DNA of 64,000 nt from CAMAVH01 sp036500145. GTDB taxonomy: Bacteria > Pseudomonadota > Alphaproteobacteria > SMXQ01. Positions 51,493 to 59,867 of the stretch are shown here, piece after piece. Positions within the stretch are counted from its first letter, which is position 1, and each line of letters starts with the position of its first letter. The stretch spans positions 1 to 64,000 of the forward strand of contig DASYCO010000047.1 in assembly GCA_036500145.1 (NCBI GenBank). The letters are read 5' to 3'. The translations under genes and the position numbers were made by a program. The notes under the pieces are model-generated. The model was given only the letters and a program-made list of their open reading frames with translations, had not been told where the DNA came from and ran no database searches.

Positions 51493-53211
51493 CTAGAGCG
51501 CGAGCCGCACGTTGAGCAGCGCCTGGCGCTTCTCGACCTTCACGGCATGCAGAGCCCGCTTGAGGGCAGCCGGCACGTCCTCGCCGGTCATCACCGTCTC
51601 GCCGAAGCCGCCCGAGGCGCGCGCATAGGCGGCGTAGTCGGTTTCCGGCTCGAGGGCCGTCACCGGCATGCTGTTGGCCTTCATGGCCGCGCCGTCGGGA
51701 TACATGCCTTCGGTGGCGCGGCGCACGGCGCCCCAGTGGCCGTTGTTGAAGACGATGAACAGCACCGGCAGCTTCATGGTGCCGGCGAGTTGGTGACAGG
51801 CCGCTGGATTGGAGAACAGGTAGGAGCCGTCGCCGACGCAAGCGACGACCAGGCGGTCGCGGTCAGCGAGCTGCGCGCCGAGCGCCGCCGGCAGGCCCCA
51901 GCCGAGGCCGCCCGACAGCGGCGTGCGGAACAGCGTGCCCGGCTTGGTGAAGGACATCACCGACGGGTTGCAGCCGAGTTCAGTGAAGACTGCCGCGTTA
52001 CGGTCAATGGCCTCGTTGAGGCAGTGCGAGACCCAGAGCGTCGTGGTTGCCGACTTGGCATTGCCGGCGCGCGCCTTCTCCAACATGCCCTCGCGATGCT
52101 TCTTCACGCGGCCGGCGATTTCCGCCGTGCGCGCCTCGACGGCCTTCCTCTCCTCGGCCGTTCCCTGCCCGAGCGCCGCCAGCAGGTCCACGGCGACCAG
52201 CTCATGGTCGCCCGCGAGCGCCATGTCGGCCGGGAAATCGCGCACAGGCGTGCGCGTGAACAGCGGATCGATGGCGACCTGGATCACCTTGCAGTCGGCC
52301 TTGAGCTTCTTGCGGCCCGACGTCCAGGGCACCAGCGTGTCGAGGCAGAGCACGACGTCGGCGTCGGCGAGCCAAGGATCTGGCTGGTAGCCGGCATGGA
52401 GCGGATGCTCCATCGGGAAGGCGTTGCGCGTCGGCGCGAACTCGACGACCGCGGCGCCCAGGCGCTCGGCCAGCGGCACGAGCGAGCCGAATCCGTCGAC
52501 CAGGTCGCTCGGGCGTTGCACGACGATCAGCGGATAGCGCGCGCCGGCCAGCAGCTTGGCGGCGGCGGCAATGGCTTCCGCAGCCGGGCGCGTGCCGGCG
52601 ACAAGGGTCTTCGGCCCTGTGCGTCCGGTCTTTTCGAGCGCGCCGGGAATCACCTCTGCCAGAGGCTCGCGCGGCAGCGACAGGTAGACCGGGCCGCGCG
52701 GCGCCGCGACGGCGACGGACATGGCGCGGTCGGCGAGGCTCGCCGCCTGGTCGCCATAGCGCAGCTCGTAGTCCCACTTGACGGTCTCGCGCACGAGTGC
52801 CGTCTGGTCGCGCATCTCCTGGCCCCAGTGGATCTGCGACGAGCGGCTGCCCGAGCGGCCCGATTCCGTGATCGGCGTGCGGCCCGACATCATCACGATG
52901 GGCACGTTGTCCGACGCGGCGTTCATCAGCGGCATCGTCGCGTTGCCGAGGCCGACGTTGACATGCACGATGGCCGCCTGCGGCCTGCCGGTGACGAGGT
53001 AGTAGCCGTGCGCCATGCCGACGGCGAGAGTCTCGTGCGGCGCCGTCACCGGCTGCGGCATCTCGGCGCCTGCCGTGGCGCCGCGCGCCAAAGCCTCGAC
53101 GATGGGCGGAAAGTCCGTGCCGCCGTTGGCGAAGAGATATTCGACTCCGCATTCGCGCAAGCGGACCAGCAGGGCCTCGGCCGCGAGATGGTCCTGTGCC
53201 GGTGACGTCAT
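51493..53211 (-). CDS. Thiamine-pyrophosphate-requiring enzyme (acetolactate synthase-like)
   Basis: The 572-residue protein has the three domains of TPP enzymes such as acetolactate synthase and benzoylformate decarboxylase. In the N-terminal PYR domain the catalytic Glu is in VTAPHETLAVGMAHGYY. The middle domain is at about 200-340. The C-terminal PP domain has the metal motif GDGSYLFSNPAACHQL. Residues around the substrate site differ enough from acetolactate synthase that I do not assign a substrate. AAGGAGAGG lies before the ATG. It is divergent from the binding-protein gene at 53480. Confidence 0.85.
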   Translation of the reverse strand: MTSPAQDHLAAEALLVRLRECGVEYLFANGGTDFPPIVEALARGATAGAEMPQPVTAPHETLAVGMAHGYYLVTGRPQAAIVHVNVGLGNATMPLMNAASDNVPIVMMSGRTPITESGRSGSRSSQIHWGQEMRDQTALVRETVKWDYELRYGDQAASLADRAMSVAVAAPRGPVYLSLPREPLAEVIPGALEKTGRTGPKTLVAGTRPAAEAIAAAAKLLAGARYPLIVVQRPSDLVDGFGSLVPLAERLGAAVVEFAPTRNAFPMEHPLHAGYQPDPWLADADVVLCLDTLVPWTSGRKKLKADCKVIQVAIDPLFTRTPVRDFPADMALAGDHELVAVDLLAALGQGTAEERKAVEARTAEIAGRVKKHREGMLEKARAGNAKSATTTLWVSHCLNEAIDRNAAVFTELGCNPSVMSFTKPGTLFRTPLSGGLGWGLPAALGAQLADRDRLVVACVGDGSYLFSNPAACHQLAGTMKLPVLFIVFNNGHWGAVRRATEGMYPDGAAMKANSMPVTALEPETDYAAYARASGGFGETVMTGEDVPAALKRALHAVKVEKRQALLNVRLAL

Positions 53212-53479
53212 GCCTCGATGTCCTCTCCTTGGATGCCCGCGTCCACGACGCCAGGCAAGCGCCTTCCTTGTTGCCGGAAGGTCAATGAAATGAAGCGCAT
53301 GCTCTCATGCGCCAGGAACGGAGTCGCCTAAATTCCCCATGCGGCTTGTCAGCCCATGAGACGCGTGATTAAGTCCTCGCGTTGCGCTGGCGACAAGTCG
53401 TTTTCTCGCTGTGCCACTTATAAAAATAGGCGACGTCGCTATAAAAATGACGCGCCACATATCTTCCGGGGAGGAAGCC

Positions 53480-54565
53480 ATGAAACGAAGCGTCATCTCC
53501 TGCGCCTTGTCGATGCTCGCCGCCGCCGGCCTTGCGGCGCAGCTCGTCGTGCCGGCCCGGGCCGCCACATGGGAAGAGGTCGTCGCCGCTGCCAAGAAGG
53601 AAGGCAGCGTGATCGTCTCCGGCCCCGCCGGCAAGGCCTGGCACGACGCGCTGATGAAGTTCCAGGACGACTATCCGGGCATCAAGCTGGAGCTGTCGAA
53701 CGCCGCCGGCCGCGACTACTGGTCGCGCGTCGCCAAGGAGCGCGAAGTGAAGCGCTACCTGTGGGACGTGCGGGTCGGCGGCGCCGACACCTCGATCTAC
53801 GACTTCATGAAGCAGGGCGCGCTGGCGCCCGTCCGCGACCAGCTGATGCTCCCCGAGATCACCGACGAGAACAACTGGTACGGCGGCTTCGAACACTCCT
53901 ACCTGGACGACGGCAAGAAGTTCTTCCCGACGTTCTGCATGTACGACACCGCCTTCGGCTTCTACAACCGGACCTTCATCAAGGACGAGGAGATGCCGAA
54001 CCTGGAATCCCTCGTCGATCCGAAGTGGAAGGGCAAGATCGCCATGACCGATCCGGCGGAGGGCAACTCCTCCGTCACCACGGTCATGCTCTACCGCCGC
54101 TACGGCGAAGACTTCATGCGCAAGCTCTACCGGGACCAAGCGCCGGTCATCATCCGCAACCCGCGCCAGATGGTCGGCGCCTTCGCCGACGGCACCTATC
54201 CCATCGCCATCGGCATGGCGAGCTCCACCGTCGTCGATTTCGAGGACCGCGGCGTCAAGCTGAACCTCGGGCAGGTCAAGGGCTTGCCGCGCTGGAGCCC
54301 CGGCGTCTGCAGCCTGCAGATCCTGCAGCCGCGGCCGCACCCGAACGCCACGACCGTCTTCATCAACTGGCTGCTGACGCAGAAGACCCAGGAAGCGATC
54401 ATGCCGCTCATCAAGCTCAACAGCCGGCGCAAGGGCGTGACCCTCGGCGACCCGGAGCGCGCGCTCGACATGTCGCAGCTCGACCAGTACCAGAGCGGCC
54501 AGGAAGAGGAATACGTGGCCGACATGGAAAAGGCGAAGAGCTTCGTCAAGAGCATCATGAAGTGA
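53480..54565 (+). CDS. ABC transporter substrate-binding protein (orphan)
   Basis: From ATG 53480 (MKRSVISCALSMLAAAGLAA) the 361-residue protein has a signal peptide ending PARA|ATWEEVVAAAKKEGSVIVS. It then has the features of family-1 extracellular solute-binding proteins related to iron/polyamine binders: NLESLVDPKWKGKIAMTDPA and NWLLTQKTQEAIMPLIKLNS. No permease or ATPase genes are nearby. It is divergent from the TPP-enzyme gene and convergent with the large sensor kinase. The ligand is unknown. Confidence 0.85.
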   Translation: MKRSVISCALSMLAAAGLAAQLVVPARAATWEEVVAAAKKEGSVIVSGPAGKAWHDALMKFQDDYPGIKLELSNAAGRDYWSRVAKEREVKRYLWDVRVGGADTSIYDFMKQGALAPVRDQLMLPEITDENNWYGGFEHSYLDDGKKFFPTFCMYDTAFGFYNRTFIKDEEMPNLESLVDPKWKGKIAMTDPAEGNSSVTTVMLYRRYGEDFMRKLYRDQAPVIIRNPRQMVGAFADGTYPIAIGMASSTVVDFEDRGVKLNLGQVKGLPRWSPGVCSLQILQPRPHPNATTVFINWLLTQKTQEAIMPLIKLNSRRKGVTLGDPERALDMSQLDQYQSGQEEEYVADMEKAKSFVKSIMK

Positions 54566-54571
54566 CGATTC

Positions 54572-54595
54572 CGCCGCCGGCTTCGGCCGGCGGCG
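54572..54595. terminator. Stem-loop with TTCG tetraloop between convergent genes
   Basis: CGCCGCCGGC-TTCG-GCCGGCGGCG, a perfect 10-bp stem, sits between the stop codons of the binding-protein gene and the sensor kinase. There is no long T-tract on either side, so it may work with Rho or as a bidirectional mRNA end. Confidence 0.5.
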
Positions 54596-57500
54596 CTAGA
54601 TGCCGTCGCCCGCCGGCGCGACGATGGCCGGCTGCTCCGCCGGCTCGCTCGTCGGCGGCAGGCGAATGGAGAATTCGGCGCCGCCCTTGACGTTGCGCGC
54701 CGTGATCGAGCCGCTCATCGTCGTGATGATGCCGTAGCTCACCGACAGGCCGAGGCCAGTCCCCTTCCCCACTTCCTTGGTGGTGAAGAAGGGATCGAAG
54801 ATGCGGCCGATCACCGTTTCGGGAATGCCGCCGCCCGTGTCGCGCACGACGATGCACAAGTCGCCTTTGACGTTGCCGACGGTGACCGTGATGCTGCCGA
54901 TCGAGCCGCCGGTCCGCTTGTCCGCCGGCTGCTCCTTCATCGCATGGGAGACGACGGCGTCCTTCGCGTTGCTCAGCAGGTTGATGATGACCTGCTCGAG
55001 CTGCGACGGGCGTCCCATCACCATGGCGGCGTCGTCCTCCAGCACCACGTTGAGGCGAATGTTGGCGAGCGAGATCTGGCGGCTCATGAGCTCGACGGCG
55101 GCGGAGACGCTGGTGCGCGGATCGAAGCTCTCGAAGCCGTCCTTGTCCAGGCGGCTGAACACGCGCATGTGCAGGATCAGCTTGCCGAGCCGTTCGCTCT
55201 GCTGCGCGATCAGCGACAGGTTCTGCTTGAGATAGTCCTCGCCGGCCAGTCCGCGCTCCATGCGGATCAGGGCGTTGTCCGCCGCCATGCGCATGACGTT
55301 GAGCGGCTGGTTCATCTCATGGGCCATGCCGGCCGCCATCTCGCCGACGGTCGCGAGCTTCGAGGCCTGGAACAGCTGCGCCTGCAGCGCCTTCTGGTCG
55401 CTGATGTCGCGGATGATGGCGATCTGCAGCCAGCGGTTGGGCAGCTCGACCGAGGTGATCGCGATGTCCATGGGGAACTGGCTGCCGTCCTCGCGCCGGC
55501 CCATCATCTCGCGCGGCGACAGCGCCGGGAGCCCGTCGATGTTCGACTGCGGGCCGCTGTAGGACGTGGGGATAAGCAGCCGGATGTTCTGCTCCACCGC
55601 CTGCGCCGCCGTGAAGCCGAAGATCCGCTCGGCCGCCGGATTGAAGCTCTGGATGACGCCCTTGCGGTCCGTGGTGACGATGGCGTCGGCGACGTTGTCG
55701 AGGATCGCGCGCATGCGTTCCTCGCCCTCGCGCAGGGCCTGCTCGGCCAGCTTGCGCTCCGTCATGTCGGTGAAGGTGTTGATCAGCCCGCCGCCCGGCA
55801 TCGGGGCCCGGTTGACGAACACGGTCACGCCGTCCGGGCCGGTGTATTCGCTGCGATAGCTCTCGCCGCGGCGCGACGATGCGAGCCGCTCGGCCACTTC
55901 CCGCTCGAGGTCCGGGCCGTAGGCGCCTTCGCGGCCGTTGAAGCGCAGGATGTCCTCAAGCCTTGTGCCGATATGGACGAGGCCGGGCGGAAAGTCGAAC
56001 AGCTCGAGGTAGCGCCGGTTGTAGGCGACGAGCTGCATGCCATTGTCGTACACGGCGATGCCCTGGGCCATGTTCTCCATGATCGCCTCGAGCTGCGCCG
56101 ACTTGCGCGCCGACTCCCGCTCGATGACGCGCCGGTCCGTCACGTCGTCGCAGACGCCGACCCATTCGCGCACGCTGCCGTCCTCGTTGCGCACTGGCAC
56201 TCCGCGCACGGCGAAGGTGCGGTAGCTGCCGTCATGGCCGCGGATGCGGTATTCCGTGTTGAACGACGTTCCCGTCTCGACCGAGATCGCCCAGATCCGC
56301 TTCACGTAGTCCAAATCGTCCGGATGCAGGGCGTCCATCCAGCCGTCGCCTTGCACGTCCGCCTCGCTTTGGCCCGTATAGGCCATCCAGCCCGGCCCGA
56401 TCTCCCTGGCGGCGCCATGCGCGTCCGTCATCCAGATGATCTGCGCCGCCGACGTGACGAGCGCCCGGTAGCGCGCCTCGTTGGCGCGCAGGGCGACCTC
56501 GGCGTTCTTCACGTCGGTCACGTCGACGAAGGTATTGACGAATCCGCCGTCCGGCATCGGCGTCACGCGCAGGGCGATGTAGCGCCCGCTCTTGGCCAGG
56601 TACTCGTTCTTCTGGAAACGCTGGGCTTTGACGTCGGCGATGCGTTCCCGGATGATCTTCTCGCGGTCCCCCTGCCGCAGCGAGCCGCGGACGCCGGCCA
56701 TGCGCAGGATTTCCTCGTAGCTCATGCCGAGCGCGACGTCCTCCGGCCGGTATCCCTGCAGCTCGATGTAGTTGTGGTTGTAGGCCACCAGCCGCATGTC
56801 CCTGTCGTAGACGCTGATGCCGTGCGCCATGTTCTCCATCACCGCCTGGATCAGGGCGGACTTGCTGGCCGCCTCCTTTTCCATAGCCTTCAGGCGGGTG
56901 ATGTCGGTCTGGTTGATGACGATCGTGCCGTTCGGCGCGTAGTGGCGGCGCACCAGCAGCACGCGCCCGTCGGGGCGGATGTGCTCGTAGAAGTTCATGC
57001 GGCCGTAGCGCAGCGCGTCGGAGCGGACGCGGATGAACTCGTCGACGTCTCCGACGTCGCCGTACTCCCCGCGCTCGACGCTGAAGCGCAGCAGCTCCGC
57101 GAAGGGAATGCCCTCGCGCGCGATGTGCGGCGGCATTCCCCAGATCTCGACCCAGGCCCTGTTGAAGTTGATCACGGTGAGGTTCTCGTCGAACACGACC
57201 AGGCCGTCACCCATGTTCTCGAACGTGCTGCGCAGCAGCGTCGTCTTCGTCGCCAGCTCGCTCTCGGCCTTCACTAGGTCGGTCACGTCGCTGTAGGTGG
57301 CGACGAAGCCGCCGCCGGGGATCGGCTCGCGATGCTTCTTGACGTAGCGTCCGCTCGGCGTGCGGACGATGGTGCCGCGCCGCGACAGCTGCCGGCCGTA
57401 TGCGACATGCTCGCGCACGATGTCCTCGACGTCGCCGGGGCCGTACTCCCCGAGCTGCGCCGAGAGGCGGATCACCTCCTCGTGGGTCGAGCCGATGCGG

Positions 57501-58975
57501 ATGTAGTCTTCGGGATAGCCGAAGGTGTCGACCGTGCGGCGGTTGGCCAGCACCAGCTTGTAGTCCTTGTCGAACACGCGCACGGCCTGGTGCACGCTGT
57601 CCATGATCGCCTGCAGCAGCTGCGACTTCTTCTCCGATTCCTCGTGGACGCGCACGCTGTCCGTAATGTCGGTGAAGGTGATGATGAAGCCGCCGCCGTC
57701 CATCGGCTTACGGAATATCTGGTGCACCCGTCCGCGGCGGCTGCGGTGGATCGACTGGCGCTCCTGGTTGAGGCGCGCGCCTTCCAGGCGGTTGCGCACG
57801 ACATCCTCGACGTCTTCCTCGTATTCGCCCTTGGCGGCGATGGCGCGCAGGATGTTCTCGTAGGACTGGCCCGGAATCAGGACGCTCGACGGCAGGCCGA
57901 CCATCTCGACGTACTGCGGGTTGACCGACAGCAGCCGCTGATTGGCGTCGAACACCATGACGCCCTGGTTGACGTTGTTGAGCGTCGCCCAGAGCTGCAT
58001 CCGCGTTTTTTCATTGCGGCGAATCTGCGCGATGATGATCGCTGTCAGCTGCACCAGGACGAAGATGAGCGTCGCCACGTAGAAGATCGCCGTCCAGCGC
58101 GACATGGTGTAGGGCGCCAGGACTTCGTTCACCTCGATCGCGAGGCTGACGACCAGGGGATAGTCCAGCATCTTGCGATAGGCGACGTAGCGCGCGAAGT
58201 TGTCGCGGTGCTGCGGATTGAAGTGGACGCCGGCAAGCTTTCCGGCGGCGATCTCCTGGAAGATCATGTCGTCCGAGAAGGAGCTGCCGACCGCGGTGGC
58301 GCTGTAGGGCGCCCGGATCAGCATGGTGCCGGCGAGGTCGAAGACCGCCACGACGCTGTTCTGGCCGAGGTTGAGCGATTCGTGGAAGCGCTGGAAGTAG
58401 CTCGTCTGGATCGCCGCGAAGACGACGCCGCCGAAGCTGCCGTCCGGGTTGAGGACGGGGCGGCTCAGGCTGATGACCTGGTCGCCGAAGCGCCGGCTGA
58501 CGAAGGGCTTGGAGATGCCGAGGCCGGAATGCGGGTTCTTGCGCGCGTTCTGGAAATAGCTGTGGCGGCTGACGTCCAGCACCGGGTTGTCCAGGGTCCG
58601 GCTGTTGGCGACGACCACCCCGTTCGCGTCGACGTAGACCAGGCCCGAGATCTGCGGCACTTTTTCCGCCGTCTCGCGCAGCTCGTCGTGCAGGGTCTTC
58701 GCGTCCAGCTCGTCCGAGACGAGGCCATCCTCGACGTACTCGACGCTGTCGCTCACTGCGAGGTCGCCGGCCTGCAGGGTCGCGCGAGTATGCTCTTCCA
58801 GCGCCAGGGTCAGGTTCTGCGCCGACAGCAGCGCGCGCTCGACGACCAGCTCGCGCTGGCGCCCCTGCTCCCAGATGATCAGGCCGGAAAAGACGACGGC
58901 GACGAAGACCCCGAGGCCAACGACCCACCAAACCAACCCCACGCTGTCACGCGCCGTATTTTTTATGTCACGCAT
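54596..58975 (-). CDS. Multi-PAS sensor histidine kinase with periplasmic Cache-like sensor
   Basis: The 1459-residue membrane kinase has two N-terminal membrane helices (about 14-34 and 293-317) enclosing a periplasmic Cache/PDC-like domain. Seven PAS domains follow, at about 330-440, 452-565, 580-695, 710-822, 830-950, 960-1075 and 1086-1195. Five of them (1-4 and 6) share the same pattern, such as NMAHGISVYDRDMRL, GGGFIxTFxDxTD. A HisKA domain has the phosphorylated His in GMAHEMNQPLNVMRMA (His about 1219). The ATPase domain has the N box IINLLSNAKDAV and G boxes VVRDTGGGIPE and GKGTGLGLSVSYG. No receiver domain or response regulator gene is next to it. The signal is unknown. Confidence 0.92.
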   Translation of the reverse strand: MRDIKNTARDSVGLVWWVVGLGVFVAVVFSGLIIWEQGRQRELVVERALLSAQNLTLALEEHTRATLQAGDLAVSDSVEYVEDGLVSDELDAKTLHDELRETAEKVPQISGLVYVDANGVVVANSRTLDNPVLDVSRHSYFQNARKNPHSGLGISKPFVSRRFGDQVISLSRPVLNPDGSFGGVVFAAIQTSYFQRFHESLNLGQNSVVAVFDLAGTMLIRAPYSATAVGSSFSDDMIFQEIAAGKLAGVHFNPQHRDNFARYVAYRKMLDYPLVVSLAIEVNEVLAPYTMSRWTAIFYVATLIFVLVQLTAIIIAQIRRNEKTRMQLWATLNNVNQGVMVFDANQRLLSVNPQYVEMVGLPSSVLIPGQSYENILRAIAAKGEYEEDVEDVVRNRLEGARLNQERQSIHRSRRGRVHQIFRKPMDGGGFIITFTDITDSVRVHEESEKKSQLLQAIMDSVHQAVRVFDKDYKLVLANRRTVDTFGYPEDYIRIGSTHEEVIRLSAQLGEYGPGDVEDIVREHVAYGRQLSRRGTIVRTPSGRYVKKHREPIPGGGFVATYSDVTDLVKAESELATKTTLLRSTFENMGDGLVVFDENLTVINFNRAWVEIWGMPPHIAREGIPFAELLRFSVERGEYGDVGDVDEFIRVRSDALRYGRMNFYEHIRPDGRVLLVRRHYAPNGTIVINQTDITRLKAMEKEAASKSALIQAVMENMAHGISVYDRDMRLVAYNHNYIELQGYRPEDVALGMSYEEILRMAGVRGSLRQGDREKIIRERIADVKAQRFQKNEYLAKSGRYIALRVTPMPDGGFVNTFVDVTDVKNAEVALRANEARYRALVTSAAQIIWMTDAHGAAREIGPGWMAYTGQSEADVQGDGWMDALHPDDLDYVKRIWAISVETGTSFNTEYRIRGHDGSYRTFAVRGVPVRNEDGSVREWVGVCDDVTDRRVIERESARKSAQLEAIMENMAQGIAVYDNGMQLVAYNRRYLELFDFPPGLVHIGTRLEDILRFNGREGAYGPDLEREVAERLASSRRGESYRSEYTGPDGVTVFVNRAPMPGGGLINTFTDMTERKLAEQALREGEERMRAILDNVADAIVTTDRKGVIQSFNPAAERIFGFTAAQAVEQNIRLLIPTSYSGPQSNIDGLPALSPREMMGRREDGSQFPMDIAITSVELPNRWLQIAIIRDISDQKALQAQLFQASKLATVGEMAAGMAHEMNQPLNVMRMAADNALIRMERGLAGEDYLKQNLSLIAQQSERLGKLILHMRVFSRLDKDGFESFDPRTSVSAAVELMSRQISLANIRLNVVLEDDAAMVMGRPSQLEQVIINLLSNAKDAVVSHAMKEQPADKRTGGSIGSITVTVGNVKGDLCIVVRDTGGGIPETVIGRIFDPFFTTKEVGKGTGLGLSVSYGIITTMSGSITARNVKGGAEFSIRLPPTSEPAEQPAIVAPAGDGI

Positions 58976-59167
58976 GGCGCCCTGTTTTCGTCGTTCAGCC
59001 GCGGATTCGCGCCGAACCGCCTCCCATGCGGTCAGGACGGACCCGATGGACGATCACGTCGAACTCGCAAAAGCTTATACGATTGCACAAGGCCCTGCTT
59101 AACAAGATGTAAACAACCCGAAAATTTGTTATATTTTCCCTCCAGTTGCGCTTGGGGAGCCTCGATC

Positions 59168-59554
59168 ATGGAACGACCGGAAACCGCCATTCTCGACCGC
59201 GCCAGCCGAAATCAGCCCGTTCTGCGACGTATCGCAGGGGTTGCGCTGATGCTGCCAATGCTCGCCATGGGGGCATGGGCCCCTGCCCTGGCGCAGAGCT
59301 ATGGCGGCGCCTTCACCGACCCCACCCTCGATTCCCAGCCGTCGAGCTCGCTGCTCCCAGCCGGCAGCCTTCGCCTCGACGGCTCTCCCACCGACATGTC
59401 GCACGGCTTCACGCAGGGCGGCGCCCCTGCGGACGGGTTGGGCGACTTCGGCTTGCAGATATATGGCTCGGGTGTTCCGGCAGACCCAGCGCCGACCGAC
59501 GATGGCTCGTCGCCAGCGCCGATGACGGACAGCGTGACTCAACCCGCACGCTGA
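59168..59554 (+). CDS. Small hypothetical secreted protein
   Basis: The 128-residue protein, from ATG 59168, has a long N-terminal region and a signal-like hydrophobic stretch (about 22-42, AGVALMLPMLAMGAWAPALA) ending ALA|QSYGGAFTDPT. The mature part is rich in Ser, Pro, Asp and Gly with no recognised domain. An AT-rich sequence (59120-59137) precedes it and a perfect terminator follows 23 bp after the stop, so it is likely an independent gene. Confidence 0.6.
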   Translation: MERPETAILDRASRNQPVLRRIAGVALMLPMLAMGAWAPALAQSYGGAFTDPTLDSQPSSSLLPAGSLRLDGSPTDMSHGFTQGGAPADGLGDFGLQIYGSGVPADPAPTDDGSSPAPMTDSVTQPAR

Positions 59555-59576
59555 CGCTCACCGCAGACGGATAAAG

Positions 59577-59606
59577 AACGGACGGGAATTTTCCCGTCCG
59601 TTTTTC
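59577..59606 (+). terminator. Rho-independent terminator
   Basis: AACGGACGGGAA, a TT loop and TTCCCGTCCGTT, followed by TTTC. It terminates the small secreted-protein gene. Between it and the TonB receptor promoter at 59756 (about 150 bp) I see nothing identifiable. Confidence 0.9.
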
Positions 59607-59755
59607 TTTGGGCCAGAGGCGGCGCGCGGCACGAGCGGTCGCTGCAAGTCTTGCCGAGCTAAGGCAATGCATCGGCGGCGACGTCGAGTCGACGCAGCGT
59701 CATCCGAGATTTGCATTTCATGATTCGCACTTGGCGTAGGCACGGTTTTTGCCGA

Positions 59756-59803
59756 TTGACAGTGCCTAACCCGCGTGTATTATTTTTTATGAAAACATAA
59801 TAC
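59756..59803 (+). promoter_or_regulatory. Promoter of the TonB receptor gene with overlapping inverted repeat
   Basis: TTGACA (59756-59761), 16-bp spacer, TATTAT (59778-59783): a strong sigma-70-type promoter. An inverted repeat, GTATTAT (59777-59783) and ATAATAC (59797-59803), covers the -10 and the expected start site. It is AT-rich like Zur or Fur sites but does not match a consensus exactly. A repressor bound there would block transcription. Confidence 0.6.
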
Positions 59804-59867
59804 CGATGCGTTCGGGAGGAAGGGGCACCTTTCGCCGTCGCGATTTCGCTTTAGGGGATTTTCAAGA

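Noticed and set aside
54944..57277. Plus-strand frame of 777 codons
   Set aside because: It is antisense to the multi-PAS kinase and shows no domain of its own.
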